Shown piece by piece: positions 52,777 through 61,121 of a stretch of 64,000 nt of DNA. This DNA is from Anaerocolumna xylanovorans DSM 12503 (GTDB lineage Bacteria > Bacillota > Clostridia > Lachnospirales > Lachnospiraceae). The stretch is from positions 29,406 through 93,405 of the forward strand of contig NZ_FRFD01000010.1 of NCBI RefSeq assembly GCF_900143645.1. The letters are read 5' to 3'. The notes beneath the pieces were generated by a model. That model worked only from the letters and a program-made list of their open reading frames with translations. It was not told where the DNA came from and did not search any database. A program made the translations under genes and the position numbers. The first letter of the stretch is position 1. Each line of letters begins with the position of its first letter.

Positions 52777-54018
52777 TTACCTCCCACTATATTTCTTTAC
52801 CAAAATACTTCCGTTATGCCCGCCAAAACCTAAGGAATTGGATATGGCATAGTTTATCTCTCTGTCCGTCACCGGGTCCTTTGCATAATTTAAGTCAAGT
52901 TCTTCATCGGGAATCTCATAGCCTGCGGTTGCATGGATATAGTTTTCCATAACGGATTTCACGCAAACAATGAATTCCACGGCTCCTGCCGCACCAAGCA
53001 TATGTCCTGTCATGGACTTAGTAGAGTTCACAACCAGATTATAAGCATGTTCTCCAAAAGCCATCTTCATAGACCTGGTTTCATAAAGGTCATTGTGATG
53101 GGTACTGGTTCCGTGTGCATTAACATAATCCACTTCTTCTTTTTTGATTCCTGCCTCTTTTACAGCTAACAGCATCGCTCTTGCCGCACCTTCTCCATCT
53201 TCAGAAGGAGATGTGATATGGAACGCATCACAGGTAGCTCCGTAACCTGCTATTTCGGCCAGGATAGTAGCTCCTCTGTTAATTGCATGCTCATAGGATT
53301 CCAGCACTACAACCCCTGCACCTTCTCCCATTATAAATCCGTTTCTTTCTTTATCAAAAGGGATAGAGGCTCTCTTTGGATCTGTCTGTGTAGTCATGGC
53401 AGTCAGAGCCGAAAAGCCGGATACTCCGATGGGGCTGATGGCTGCTTCCGTACCTCCCGCCACACAAACATCCACTTCATCACACTGGATATAACGCATC
53501 GCCTCTCCGATAGAGTGGGTTCCTGTGGCACAGGCTGTAACTACATTGGTGCACTTTCCCCTTAGTCCGTACTGGATTGCTACATTTCCGGCTGCCATAT
53601 TGGATATCATCAAGGGAACCAGTAAAGGGGCTATCCTTTTAGGCCCTTTCTCAAGAAGTTTCGTATGCTCTCTTTCCACTGCCTGGAGACTTCCGATTCC
53701 AGAGCCTACGCACACTCCGATTCTGGTTGTATCCTCTTTCTCAAGGTCTAACCCTGCATTTTTAATTGCCTCCCCAGCTGCTGCCACCGCATACTGACAG
53801 AAATCCTCCATACGTTTGGCGGCCTTTGGATCCATGTAATCCTCCGGATGAAAGTCCTTTACCTGGGCAGCTAATTTCACTTTATACTCCGTGGTATCAA
53901 AATAAGTAATAGGAGCAAAGGGAATTCTTTGCTCTTTTATTCCCTGCCAAAAATCTTCTACATTATTACCGATGGGGGATATTATCCCCATTCCGGTTAC
54001 AACTACGCGCTTTTTCAT
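52777..54018 (-). CDS. fabF: 3-oxoacyl-ACP synthase II
   Basis: 413 residues with the Cys-His-His triad in ACATGTHSIGEA (about residue 164), NAHGTSTHHND (about 304) and KSMTGHMLGAAG (about 341). It elongates acyl-ACP with malonyl-ACP. The start at 54018 is preceded by GGGT of the dispersed repeat, copy 3, rather than by a strong ribosome binding site, and is separated from fabG by that repeat. Confidence 0.97.
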   Translation of the reverse strand: MKKRVVVTGMGIISPIGNNVEDFWQGIKEQRIPFAPITYFDTTEYKVKLAAQVKDFHPEDYMDPKAAKRMEDFCQYAVAAAGEAIKNAGLDLEKEDTTRIGVCVGSGIGSLQAVEREHTKLLEKGPKRIAPLLVPLMISNMAAGNVAIQYGLRGKCTNVVTACATGTHSIGEAMRYIQCDEVDVCVAGGTEAAISPIGVSGFSALTAMTTQTDPKRASIPFDKERNGFIMGEGAGVVVLESYEHAINRGATILAEIAGYGATCDAFHITSPSEDGEGAARAMLLAVKEAGIKKEEVDYVNAHGTSTHHNDLYETRSMKMAFGEHAYNLVVNSTKSMTGHMLGAAGAVEFIVCVKSVMENYIHATAGYEIPDEELDLNYAKDPVTDREINYAISNSLGFGGHNGSILVKKYSGR

Positions 54019-54142
54019 TTATTATACCCATTACATACCGCAGGCCTGCCCTAAGACCAGTCTGTAGTACTGCCACAAAAATAAAGAATGTGAAGGCTTT
54101 TTTCTGTGGCATCCTTTCTCTCCAAATTCACCTTCACTCTGT
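54019..54142. repeat. Dispersed structured repeat, copy 3 (unit A, inside the fab operon)
   Basis: Unit A: TACCCATTACATACCGCAGG, a degenerate first hairpin, then TGCCACA (54071), GTGAAGG (54090), TGTGGCA (54105) and CCTTCAC (54131). Pairs 1-3 and 2-4 are complementary and interleaved, with bases changed in step relative to copies 1 and 4. It fills the fabG-fabF gap and reaches the fabF start codon. Confidence 0.8.
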
Positions 54143-54149
54143 CTTACTG

Positions 54150-54890
54150 TTAAATTCCCATACCGCCGTCTACGGATAATACCTGACCGGTTATATAAGA
54201 GGCCTTATCAGAAGCTAAGAATACTGCTGCTTCTGCTATATCACTGCCTTCTCCAAACCTTCTTAACGGAACGGCTTCCAATACCTTGCTCTTAAACTCC
54301 TCTTTCAGATTAGCCGTCATATCGGTATTGATATAACCGGGAGCTATGGCATTAACATTGATGTTTCTGGATGCAAGTTCTTTTGCAAGAGTCTTAGTCA
54401 TACCGATGACACCTGCCTTAGCCGCACTGTAGTTTACCTGCCCGGGATTACCGTGTATACCTGAAATAGAGGATATATTGACGATTTTACCGTATCGTTG
54501 CTTTAACATCATACGGGATGCCTGTCTTAAGCAGTAGAAAACGCCACGCAGATTTAAGTCTATTACCTGATCAAATTCTTTATCACTCATTTTTAAAATC
54601 AGGTTATCTCTTGTAATTCCTGCATTATTTATTAGAATATCCAGTCTTTTAAAGTTCTCTGCTATGTAGATAAACATTTTATCTACCTCTGCAGAATCTG
54701 AAACATCCCCTTTTAACAAAAAGGCTGTTCCGCCCTTAGTAACAATTTCATTTACTGTCTGCTTTGCAGCTTCCTCTGAGCCGCAGTAATTTACAATAAC
54801 AGTGGCACCATTCTCCGCCAATGCTAAAGCTATGGCCTTTCCAATACCCCGGCTTCCGCCGGTTACTAATGCAATTTTACCTTCCAGCAT
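54150..54890 (-). CDS. fabG: 3-oxoacyl-ACP reductase
   Basis: 246 residues, short-chain dehydrogenase. NADPH site TGGSRGIGKAIA at residue 9; NNAG motif INNAGITRDN; catalytic Ser, Tyr and Lys in SSISG and YSAAKAG. It reduces 3-ketoacyl-ACP. Its ATG lies 14 nt inside the end of fabD, indicating coupling. Confidence 0.97.
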   Translation of the reverse strand: MLEGKIALVTGGSRGIGKAIALALAENGATVIVNYCGSEEAAKQTVNEIVTKGGTAFLLKGDVSDSAEVDKMFIYIAENFKRLDILINNAGITRDNLILKMSDKEFDQVIDLNLRGVFYCLRQASRMMLKQRYGKIVNISSISGIHGNPGQVNYSAAKAGVIGMTKTLAKELASRNINVNAIAPGYINTDMTANLKEEFKSKVLEAVPLRRFGEGSDIAEAAVFLASDKASYITGQVLSVDGGMGI

Positions 54891-55809
54891 AGAATACCTC
54901 CTTCAGTTTATTTAAGTCCTCTGTCTTTTCAACATTAACTGTGAGAACCTGTTTATCTATCTTCCTGATAAATCCTGCCAAGGTCTTACCGGGACCGATT
55001 TCCACAAAAAGATCCACTCCTTCATCTAACAGTGTACGGACGCTTTCTTCCCACCTTACAGGAGAATATACCTGGCGGGAAAGGATATCTTTAATGGTAG
55101 CGCTGTTTCTTATTATGCCGGCATTTATGTTTGTCACATAGGGGATAACCGGGTCATTAACCGTTACACTCTTAAGTCTTTCTGACAGTTTTTCTCCTGC
55201 TTCCTTTAGCATAGGTGAATGAAAAGGACCGCTTACATTTAAGGAAAGGACTCTTTTTGCCCCTGCCTTTATTAACTCTTCGGATACTTCCGCAACTGCT
55301 TTCTTATCTCCTGATATGACAGTCTGCCCCGGACAGTTATAGTTCGCAACGGCAACCGTTCCTTCTGCTCTTTTAAGGACCTCTTCTATTACTTTTGTAT
55401 CAAGCCCCAGAACCGCCGCCATTCCTCCCTTTCCTTCGGGAACTGCACTTTCCATCAGCTCTCCTCTGGCCTTTATAAGAGGAATTCCTTCCTCAAAGGA
55501 TATGGCGCCGGAGGCAATGACCGCCGGATATTCACCAAGACTAAGACCGGCATAATAGTCAGCATCCATGCCAAGCTCTTTTATTTTTGCCAGGATGGCA
55601 AGGCAGGTGACAGCCATAGCAGGCTGTGTGTATCTTGTTATGTTCAGATTTATATTTTCGTTAAAGCAAAGCCCTTTAATATCCATAGAAAGTAATTCTT
55701 CGGCTTTGTCATATATTTCTCTGGAGGTTTGAAAGTCATCATAAAAGTCTTTTCCCATACCGGCATACTGTGCACCCTGCCCCGGGAATAGAAAGGCTGT
55801 TTTTCCCAT
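54877..55809 (-). CDS. fabD: Malonyl-CoA:ACP transacylase
   Basis: 310 residues from the ATG at 55809. TAFLFPGQGAQYAGMG opens the protein; nucleophile Ser in GLSLGEYPA (about residue 90) and His in SGPFHSPML (about 198). It loads malonyl groups onto ACP. The start is 2 nt after the fabK stop; an in-frame ATG 12 nt upstream lies inside fabK with no room for a ribosome binding site. Confidence 0.96.
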   Translation of the reverse strand: MGKTAFLFPGQGAQYAGMGKDFYDDFQTSREIYDKAEELLSMDIKGLCFNENINLNITRYTQPAMAVTCLAILAKIKELGMDADYYAGLSLGEYPAVIASGAISFEEGIPLIKARGELMESAVPEGKGGMAAVLGLDTKVIEEVLKRAEGTVAVANYNCPGQTVISGDKKAVAEVSEELIKAGAKRVLSLNVSGPFHSPMLKEAGEKLSERLKSVTVNDPVIPYVTNINAGIIRNSATIKDILSRQVYSPVRWEESVRTLLDEGVDLFVEIGPGKTLAGFIRKIDKQVLTVNVEKTEDLNKLKEVFYAGR

Positions 55810-55811
55810 CC

Positions 55812-56762
55812 TTAAATCCATCCTTTTTGCATTACAGTTATTGCTTCTGAAACCATTTCTTCTATGATTTCTTTGCAAGATTGTTCCTTTGCGATAAGCC
55901 CCGCTATCTGTCCCGCCATGACAGAACCATCGGTTATATCACCCTCCATTACGGACTTCCGTAAGGAACCAAGTGTGAGAAGCTCCAGTTCTTCAAAACT
56001 CTTTCCGTCTTCTTCTAATTTGAGGTAATTTCTGGTCATGTTATTGCGAAGTGATCTTACCGGATGTCCCGTAGACCGCCCTGTTACAGTGGTATCAATA
56101 TCTTTTGAGCTTATAATCCGTTTTTTATAGTTATCATGTACAATGGACTCATGGGATACCACAAACCGGGTCCCAATCTGAGCACCTTTGGCTCCAAGCA
56201 TCAGTATGGCAGCAAGGCCTCTGCCGTCTCCGATTCCTCCGGCCGCTATAACCGGAATGGAGACAGCATCTGCTATCTGAGGTATCAATGCCATAGTCGT
56301 CAATTCGCCGATATGTCCTCCGGCTTCACAGCCTTCTGCTACAAGTGCATCTGCTCCGCTTCGCTCCATTCTCTTAGCCAGAGCTACGGAGGCAACAACG
56401 GGTATCACTGTTATTCCCGCTGCCTTCCAATCCTTTAAAAACTTTTCGGGATTTCCCGCACCGGTTGTTACCACCGGCACTTTTTCTTCTATTACTAACC
56501 GGGCAATTTCTTCCGCATGAGGACTAAGAAGCATTATGTTTACACCAAAGGGGTTACTGGTTTTCTCTTTTACCTGCCTGATCTCGTTTCGTACAATATC
56601 TGCTGTGGCATTACCTGCGGCAATGATTCCAAGTCCCCCTGCCTCCGATACACCGGCAGCCAGATTGTGTTCTGCCACCCAGGCCATACCTCCCTGAATA
56701 ATAGGGTACTTTATATGAAGCAGATCACAGACTTCTGTGTATAATGCTATTTTTCTTTCCAT
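55812..56762 (-). CDS. fabK: Enoyl-ACP reductase II (FMN type)
   Basis: 316 residues, nitronate monooxygenase-like barrel: YPIIQGGMAWVAEHNLAAGV, PVVTTGAGNP, AEGCEAGGHIG, PVIAAGGIGDGRG. This is the triclosan-insensitive FabK of streptococci and clostridia, replacing FabI. The C-terminus ends in GWI after a helix. It begins directly after the acpP stop. Confidence 0.95.
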   Translation of the reverse strand: MERKIALYTEVCDLLHIKYPIIQGGMAWVAEHNLAAGVSEAGGLGIIAAGNATADIVRNEIRQVKEKTSNPFGVNIMLLSPHAEEIARLVIEEKVPVVTTGAGNPEKFLKDWKAAGITVIPVVASVALAKRMERSGADALVAEGCEAGGHIGELTTMALIPQIADAVSIPVIAAGGIGDGRGLAAILMLGAKGAQIGTRFVVSHESIVHDNYKKRIISSKDIDTTVTGRSTGHPVRSLRNNMTRNYLKLEEDGKSFEELELLTLGSLRKSVMEGDITDGSVMAGQIAGLIAKEQSCKEIIEEMVSEAITVMQKGWI

Positions 56763-56993
56763 TTACTCCACGCCCTTATTTTTTAAATAGGTCAGTAAGT
56801 CACTAACAGTTTCCATGGTATTTAAATCCTCAGAAGGTACTTCTAAGTCAAATTCTTCTTCCACTGCCATGATCAATTCAAACAATTCCAGGGAATCTGC
56901 TCCCAAATCTTCTTTAAAGGAAGAATTCTCCGTAATGGTACCTGCGTCTACCGTAAGCTGTTTTGCTATGATTTCTATCACTTTTTCCAACAT
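56763..56993 (-). CDS. acpP: Acyl carrier protein
   Basis: 76 residues, acidic helical bundle with the phosphopantetheine Ser in GADSLELFELIM (about residue 36). First gene of the fab/acc operon. The ATG is preceded by AAAGGGT, which belongs to the end of the dispersed repeat, copy 4. Confidence 0.97.
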   Translation of the reverse strand: MLEKVIEIIAKQLTVDAGTITENSSFKEDLGADSLELFELIMAVEEEFDLEVPSEDLNTMETVSDLLTYLKNKGVE

Positions 56994-56999
56994 GTTTTA

Positions 57000-57184
57000 T
57001 ACCCTTTACATATCCCAGGCCAGCCTGGGATACTGCCACAAATTAAACGTGTGAAAGTAGTTGTATGTGGCACCCTTTCATATTTGAATTTTCTTTCACA
57101 CTTGGCTCCCGTGCATATTGCAAGCAAGCTTGCAATACTGCGTAAATAAGGGGGTGCGAAAAATACACCGTATTTTTCACACTT
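57000..57184. repeat. Dispersed structured repeat, copy 4 (units A and B)
   Basis: Unit A: 22-nt hairpin 57011-57032, TGCCACA (57034), GTGTGAAAG (57049), TGTGGCA (57066) and CTTTCACAC (57093), paired 1-3 and 2-4. Unit B (57101-57182): GGCTCCC, TATTG/CAATA with CAAGC/GCTTG inside, GCGTAAATAAGGGGG and a terminal hairpin. It ends at the acpP start codon side. No other promoter-like sequence stands out between it and 57199. Confidence 0.8.
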
Positions 57185-57199
57185 TGTACCTCGATTTTA

Positions 57200-57616
57200 T
57201 TAATAGCTGATTTGCATTTTCTTTAGACTGACTTTTATACCTTTTCTTCTTTTTATGATTACAAGAAGAAGACCAACAATTACAAGGATTGCTGCTATTA
57301 TTGCCGATACCAGTTTTACTATGTTTTTGATTTCTCTTTTAAATACATGAATGGGGAAACCCCATTCCGAAGAATTCTCCTGCACATTATCTTCCTGGTT
57401 AAGAGGTTCCTCGGCAGCTTCCATGTATTCATCCCAATGTTTCATAAGAATACTGTCACCGGCAAGGTCTTCTTTTCTTCCAAGAACTCTGATATAAAAA
57501 TATGCCCTTTTAAAGATGTTGCCGTCTTTTCTTCTTACATCCTTATCGGTAAAGTTCTCATTAAGAGAACCTGCATCCAGCTCACTTAGCATATTGATAA
57601 GCACCTGCTCATTCAT
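57200..57616 (-). CDS. Single-pass membrane protein, likely partner of the sigma factor
   Basis: 138 residues. The first 95 are cytoplasmic-looking and acidic, one membrane helix spans about 100-122 (VSAIIAAILVIVGLLLVI), and a short basic tail follows. It lies 69 nt downstream of an ECF-type sigma gene, the usual place of an anti-sigma factor. No zinc-binding HxxxCxxC motif is present, so this is only inferred. Confidence 0.6.
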   Translation of the reverse strand: MNEQVLINMLSELDAGSLNENFTDKDVRRKDGNIFKRAYFYIRVLGRKEDLAGDSILMKHWDEYMEAAEEPLNQEDNVQENSSEWGFPIHVFKREIKNIVKLVSAIIAAILVIVGLLLVIIKRRKGIKVSLKKMQISY

Positions 57617-57685
57617 TCCGTTACCTCCTATCTTTCTTATAAGTTTTACTGCCGCAAATCAGGCTGTGAAATGCTTTTTATTTCA

Positions 57686-58246
57686 TTACGCCCATTTCTG
57701 GTCAAAGGTGAGCTTCATCCTGCTCCTAAGCCTTGACAGCCTGCTATCCACAGCCGTAACGGTCATCCTCATGGCCTTTGCAATATCCTTTGAGGACTGC
57801 AAATAGTAATATCTGCGCAGAACCAGTTCCCGGTCCTTTTTCTCCAGCTCTTTAATTACTTCATTCAATAGAAGGATATCTTCTTTACGAAATAGCTGGT
57901 TCTCTACATTCTGGCTCTGGTCAATAAAGCATTGGGCAATATCTGTGAAATCTTCCTTGTATTCCATTCCTTCTCTGCGGCTTAAATCCCGCAGCTTATT
58001 GATTGCTGTATTTCTGGCAATCACCTTCAGATATGTTTTTAAGGAGGCTTTTTCCATATCATAATTCCTGATATGCTTCCATAACTTCATATAGGTATCA
58101 TTCACACACTCTTCAATATCCTGTCTTCGGCTGCCAAGAATTGTGCCGGCTATATGGATTAAGAGCTTTTCGTACTTTTCAGATAACTTTAATAAGCCTA
58201 TTTCATTTCCTTCATAAAGCAGGCTTACTATTGCCTCATCCTTCAA
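57686..58246 (-). CDS. ECF-type sigma factor
   Basis: 186 residues. Region 2 (about 20-90; DIEECVNDTYMKLWKHI) and region 4 (about 125-180; LRRYYYLQSSKDIAKAMRM, then SRLSRLRSRMK) with little in between. It would redirect RNA polymerase to a stress or envelope regulon, perhaps controlled by the membrane protein encoded next. The order relative to the DUF4015 gene upstream (67 nt) allows one transcript. Confidence 0.9.
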   Translation of the reverse strand: MKDEAIVSLLYEGNEIGLLKLSEKYEKLLIHIAGTILGSRRQDIEECVNDTYMKLWKHIRNYDMEKASLKTYLKVIARNTAINKLRDLSRREGMEYKEDFTDIAQCFIDQSQNVENQLFRKEDILLLNEVIKELEKKDRELVLRRYYYLQSSKDIAKAMRMTVTAVDSRLSRLRSRMKLTFDQKWA

Positions 58247-58313
58247 GTTATTAGCCTCCTTTCACATGCTCCTCTACTTATACACAAATAGATTTAAAAT
58301 CTTGCAGAAGTTT

Positions 58314-59717
58314 TTATTTTTTTTCTAAAGCAGTTTTGGTATAGTTATTGCTGCCGTTCCATAATATCCACTCCGTATGGCCCGTATCATAAACCGCTTT
58401 AATTTGTTCTTTTATTTCTTCTTTTCCATAATTAATATGATGCTTCACCCAGGTTGCGGTAAAATCCTGCAGCCAGGGTCTTACCTCTGCCAACTTCCCC
58501 TTATCGTTCTTCCCATCTGCCGTTAACACCTCATTGGATTTTTTAAGAGCTCCCAATATTGTCTCATAAGGCTTGGTGTCAGGATAGTCAATGCCAAAGG
58601 AACCTTCACCATAATGGGAAGGATATATCATAGGACATATATAATCTAAGTATTCAGCCATCTTTGCATAATCTTGTCCCACAATTTCAGCATCTATCTT
58701 GCTTCCTATTATGGTGCCGAATACATCTGCTGAAACCTTTACTCCAAGAGGCTTTAAACTGTCACAGGCATACTTTGTAAATTCTGTGATTGTCTCTGTC
58801 TTGCTTTTACTTTTACCATCCTTTCCGAAATCCACCTGTTTCATACCGGAATCCGTAGAAAACCGGATATAATCAAACTGTATCTCATCAAACCCCTGTA
58901 AAGCAGCTTCCTTTCCAATGTCTACAAGGTAATCCCACACTTCCTTTTTATAGGGGTTTACCCAGCGGTCACCATTCTTATCCTTGAAGACGGTCCCGCC
59001 CTTCTTTTTAAGGCATAAATCCTTCCGTTCCTTCGCAAGCAAAGGATCTTTAAAGGCTACTACTCTGGCTATCAGGTAAATGTTCTTTTCCTTTAACTTC
59101 TTTACAAGTCCCGGCATATCTTTTATATAGTTCGTGCCTGCCCCGATTTCATTCACCAGAGGCTGGTCCATCTTATAGGTAATCTCACCGTTATCATTCT
59201 TAATGTCAATTACCATTGCATTTATTTCCGTGTTTTCTGCCAAGGAAATCAACTCTGACATATAATCAGATATTCCTGCCCTAAAGCCGGATACATATAT
59301 TCCTTTAACCGGTTCATTTACTTCTTTTTCTTCCTTTGCCACATCCGGTGTAATATCCGCCTCTGCCTTTGTTTCTGTCCTTTTAATATTATCTGTAAGA
59401 GGACTCTGGGCACTGTCAAATACCTCGGCAGGTGTTAATGTATCGGCACTGACATCCTCTGCGATGCCGGTATCCTCTTTTTTATTGCCGCTATTGTAAG
59501 AACTGTTTTCTTCATGGACCTCTGTCTTGCTTTTTTTATCAGGCATAAAGCTGTTCATATCCACTATATGAAAATGCCATAAAAGAAATAAAGAAGAGAA
59601 TAAAAGAAAGACAGCTGCTGCAGTACTCCCTGCTATTATCTTTCTTTTCTTTCTTCTTCTCTGATCTCTGTTTTTATGATATCTGATATACATATCCTTC
59701 TTTTTCATGATTTTCAT
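58314..59717 (-). CDS. DUF4015 putative glycoside hydrolase, membrane-anchored
   Basis: 467 residues. A basic N-terminus (RDQRRRKKRKII) precedes one membrane helix (about 30-50), then a low-complexity Ser/Thr/Asp/Glu linker to about 140, then the (beta/alpha)8 DUF4015 domain: VKGIYVSGFRAG, NAMVIDIKNDNGEITY, FDEIQFDYIRFSTD and DYICPMIYPSHYG. The Asp/Glu in the FDEIQFDY segment are likely catalytic. Expected to act on a cell-wall or extracellular glycan. AAGGGGAAGG precedes the ATG. Confidence 0.88.
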   Translation of the reverse strand: MKIMKKKDMYIRYHKNRDQRRRKKRKIIAGSTAAAVFLLFSSLFLLWHFHIVDMNSFMPDKKSKTEVHEENSSYNSGNKKEDTGIAEDVSADTLTPAEVFDSAQSPLTDNIKRTETKAEADITPDVAKEEKEVNEPVKGIYVSGFRAGISDYMSELISLAENTEINAMVIDIKNDNGEITYKMDQPLVNEIGAGTNYIKDMPGLVKKLKEKNIYLIARVVAFKDPLLAKERKDLCLKKKGGTVFKDKNGDRWVNPYKKEVWDYLVDIGKEAALQGFDEIQFDYIRFSTDSGMKQVDFGKDGKSKSKTETITEFTKYACDSLKPLGVKVSADVFGTIIGSKIDAEIVGQDYAKMAEYLDYICPMIYPSHYGEGSFGIDYPDTKPYETILGALKKSNEVLTADGKNDKGKLAEVRPWLQDFTATWVKHHINYGKEEIKEQIKAVYDTGHTEWILWNGSNNYTKTALEKK

Positions 59718-60001
59718 TTAATATCCTTCCCCTTTTCATTTCTCTCAAAGCTTGTACAAAATATTAAAATAAAGAATGTGCCTTAGCAATCTCTTCGCCA
59801 AACGCCTCCGAACATCGAGAGCATAATTTATATCACAAGCATTCCAATATATTCCTTATCTCCCATTATACATCTACTGTTAAGACTATGCATTATATTT
59901 TCCCATCTTCATCACTTAAACATGCATCAAAATGTTAGTTTTCTATTATATCGGGTGTATGAGATACCAGCCTTAATAGAAGGGCATTGCAAAGTTTTGA
60001 A
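59718..60001. other. AT-rich gap without a gene
   Basis: Between the divergent DUF4015 gene and the next regulator gene I see no open frame of interest and no repeat. Confidence 0.5.
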
Positions 60002-60030
60002 TTGACACATCTTTTGGGTAGTTATATAAT
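60002..60030 (+). promoter_or_regulatory. Consensus sigma-A promoter
   Basis: TTGACA (60002-60007), 17-nt spacer, TATAAT (60025-60030): both hexamers are perfect. The start of the regulator gene is about 40 nt after the predicted first base. Confidence 0.85.
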
Positions 60031-60077
60031 TATAATTCTATAGGATTAGTAAGAGATTCATAGAGGGGAGAATATAT

Positions 60078-60431
60078 ATGGATTTTAGTAGTCGTCTTAA
60101 ATTTTTACGTCAAAAATTCAGATTAACCCAAGGAGAATTGGCTTCTGTTATCGGAGTGAAGCCCAGTGCAATCGCAAACTACGAATCTAACAGAAATGAG
60201 CCTTGTTTTGATAAGCTTATAACATTATCCGATTATTTTAAGGTTTCCTGTGATTATATGCTGGGAGTCTCTGACAGCACCTTACGTATTGGTTATGGAG
60301 ATATGGTCAATGAAACTGCCGCTTTCATCCAAAAATATTATGAACTGAATTCTGATAACAAAGAAGAGATTCTAAAGTTTATAGATTATTTATTGTATAA
60401 GCAAAATACTCTTATGAATTGTGAAAAATAA
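60078..60431 (+). CDS. XRE-family helix-turn-helix regulator
   Basis: 117 residues. The N-terminal HTH (about 6-62) has LRQKFRLTQGELASVIGVKP and IANYESNRNEPCFDKLI, followed by YFKVSCDYMLGVSD, the usual end of the domain. The C-terminal 45 residues are helical and acidic. It probably represses or activates nearby or unlinked genes; the target is unknown. GAGGGGAG precedes the ATG and a perfect promoter drives it. Confidence 0.88.
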   Translation: MDFSSRLKFLRQKFRLTQGELASVIGVKPSAIANYESNRNEPCFDKLITLSDYFKVSCDYMLGVSDSTLRIGYGDMVNETAAFIQKYYELNSDNKEEILKFIDYLLYKQNTLMNCEK

Positions 60432-60444
60432 AGCCGGTTTTTTA

Positions 60445-60502
60445 AAAAGCTGCTGCACAATGACTTGTATGTCCGAACTAGTCAAAATGCAGCAGCCTTT
60501 AT
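60445..60502. terminator. Bidirectional terminator
   Basis: GCTGCTGCA (60449-60457) pairs with TGCAGCAGC (60488-60496), with inner ATGACT/AGTCA and A/T-runs outside. It lies between the convergent XRE and SEC-C genes. Confidence 0.82.
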
Positions 60503-60535
60503 TAATATGTCCTTTTATTAAATTGTTCTTTAAAA

Positions 60536-61042
60536 TTATTTCGCTGCTCCACAGCAGAATTTATATTTTTTACCGCTTCCGCATGGACATGGATCGTTCC
60601 TGCCAATCTTTTTATCTTTCACAACTGTCTTGGACCTTTTCTGCTCCAGATAAAGTTCCTTCCTTCTTTCCTCGGATAACAGGCTATCCCATACAGGAAG
60701 TTCATAAAGCCATTCAGCTTTCGCTTCTATCATATTACAATACAGCTTTTCTTTATCATAGCCAAGGTTAACAACTGTTGTTTCGTCCATTTCTTCGATA
60801 GGGTTTTCTTTTACAAGGCTTTCATTGATACCATCCAGGAAACCTGTCATAAGAGATATGGTTGTACCGTATTTTTCAGCAAGTTCTGCCACTGTTCCCT
60901 CTACGACAACCTCCGGTTCTGCAAGGATCTTTTCATAAATCCCCTGTTCCACGTTAAAATAATTAGCCCAGAAAAGCTGGCCTTCCTTTTTGTTTGTGTC
61001 AAGGGCATAAGCAAAGTCCCTCCACTCTGTTAATAAACTCAT
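60536..61042 (-). CDS. SEC-C motif protein
   Basis: 168 residues from the ATG at 61042 (AAGGAAGG upstream). The C-terminal 22 residues form the zinc-binding SEC-C motif (NDPCPCGSGKKYKFCCG) found at the end of SecA and in many small proteins. The rest is helical and acidic (about 20-135) and resembles YecA/UPF0149-like proteins. Function unknown; possibly a SecA- or ribosome-linked adaptor. Confidence 0.88.
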   Translation of the reverse strand: MSLLTEWRDFAYALDTNKKEGQLFWANYFNVEQGIYEKILAEPEVVVEGTVAELAEKYGTTISLMTGFLDGINESLVKENPIEEMDETTVVNLGYDKEKLYCNMIEAKAEWLYELPVWDSLLSEERRKELYLEQKRSKTVVKDKKIGRNDPCPCGSGKKYKFCCGAAK

Positions 61043-61085
61043 TGTTTTACCTTCCTTTATCAATCTTTTGATTCTCTATAGATTT

Positions 61086-61115
61086 TTTACATAATATTTT
61101 TTATTTATGTATAAT
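61086..61115 (+). promoter_or_regulatory. Promoter of the candidate small RNA
   Basis: TTTACA (61086-61091), 18-nt spacer, TATAAT (61110-61115). Transcription would begin near 61122 with no gene following for at least 500 nt. Confidence 0.55.
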
Positions 61116-61121
61116 CCTAGA

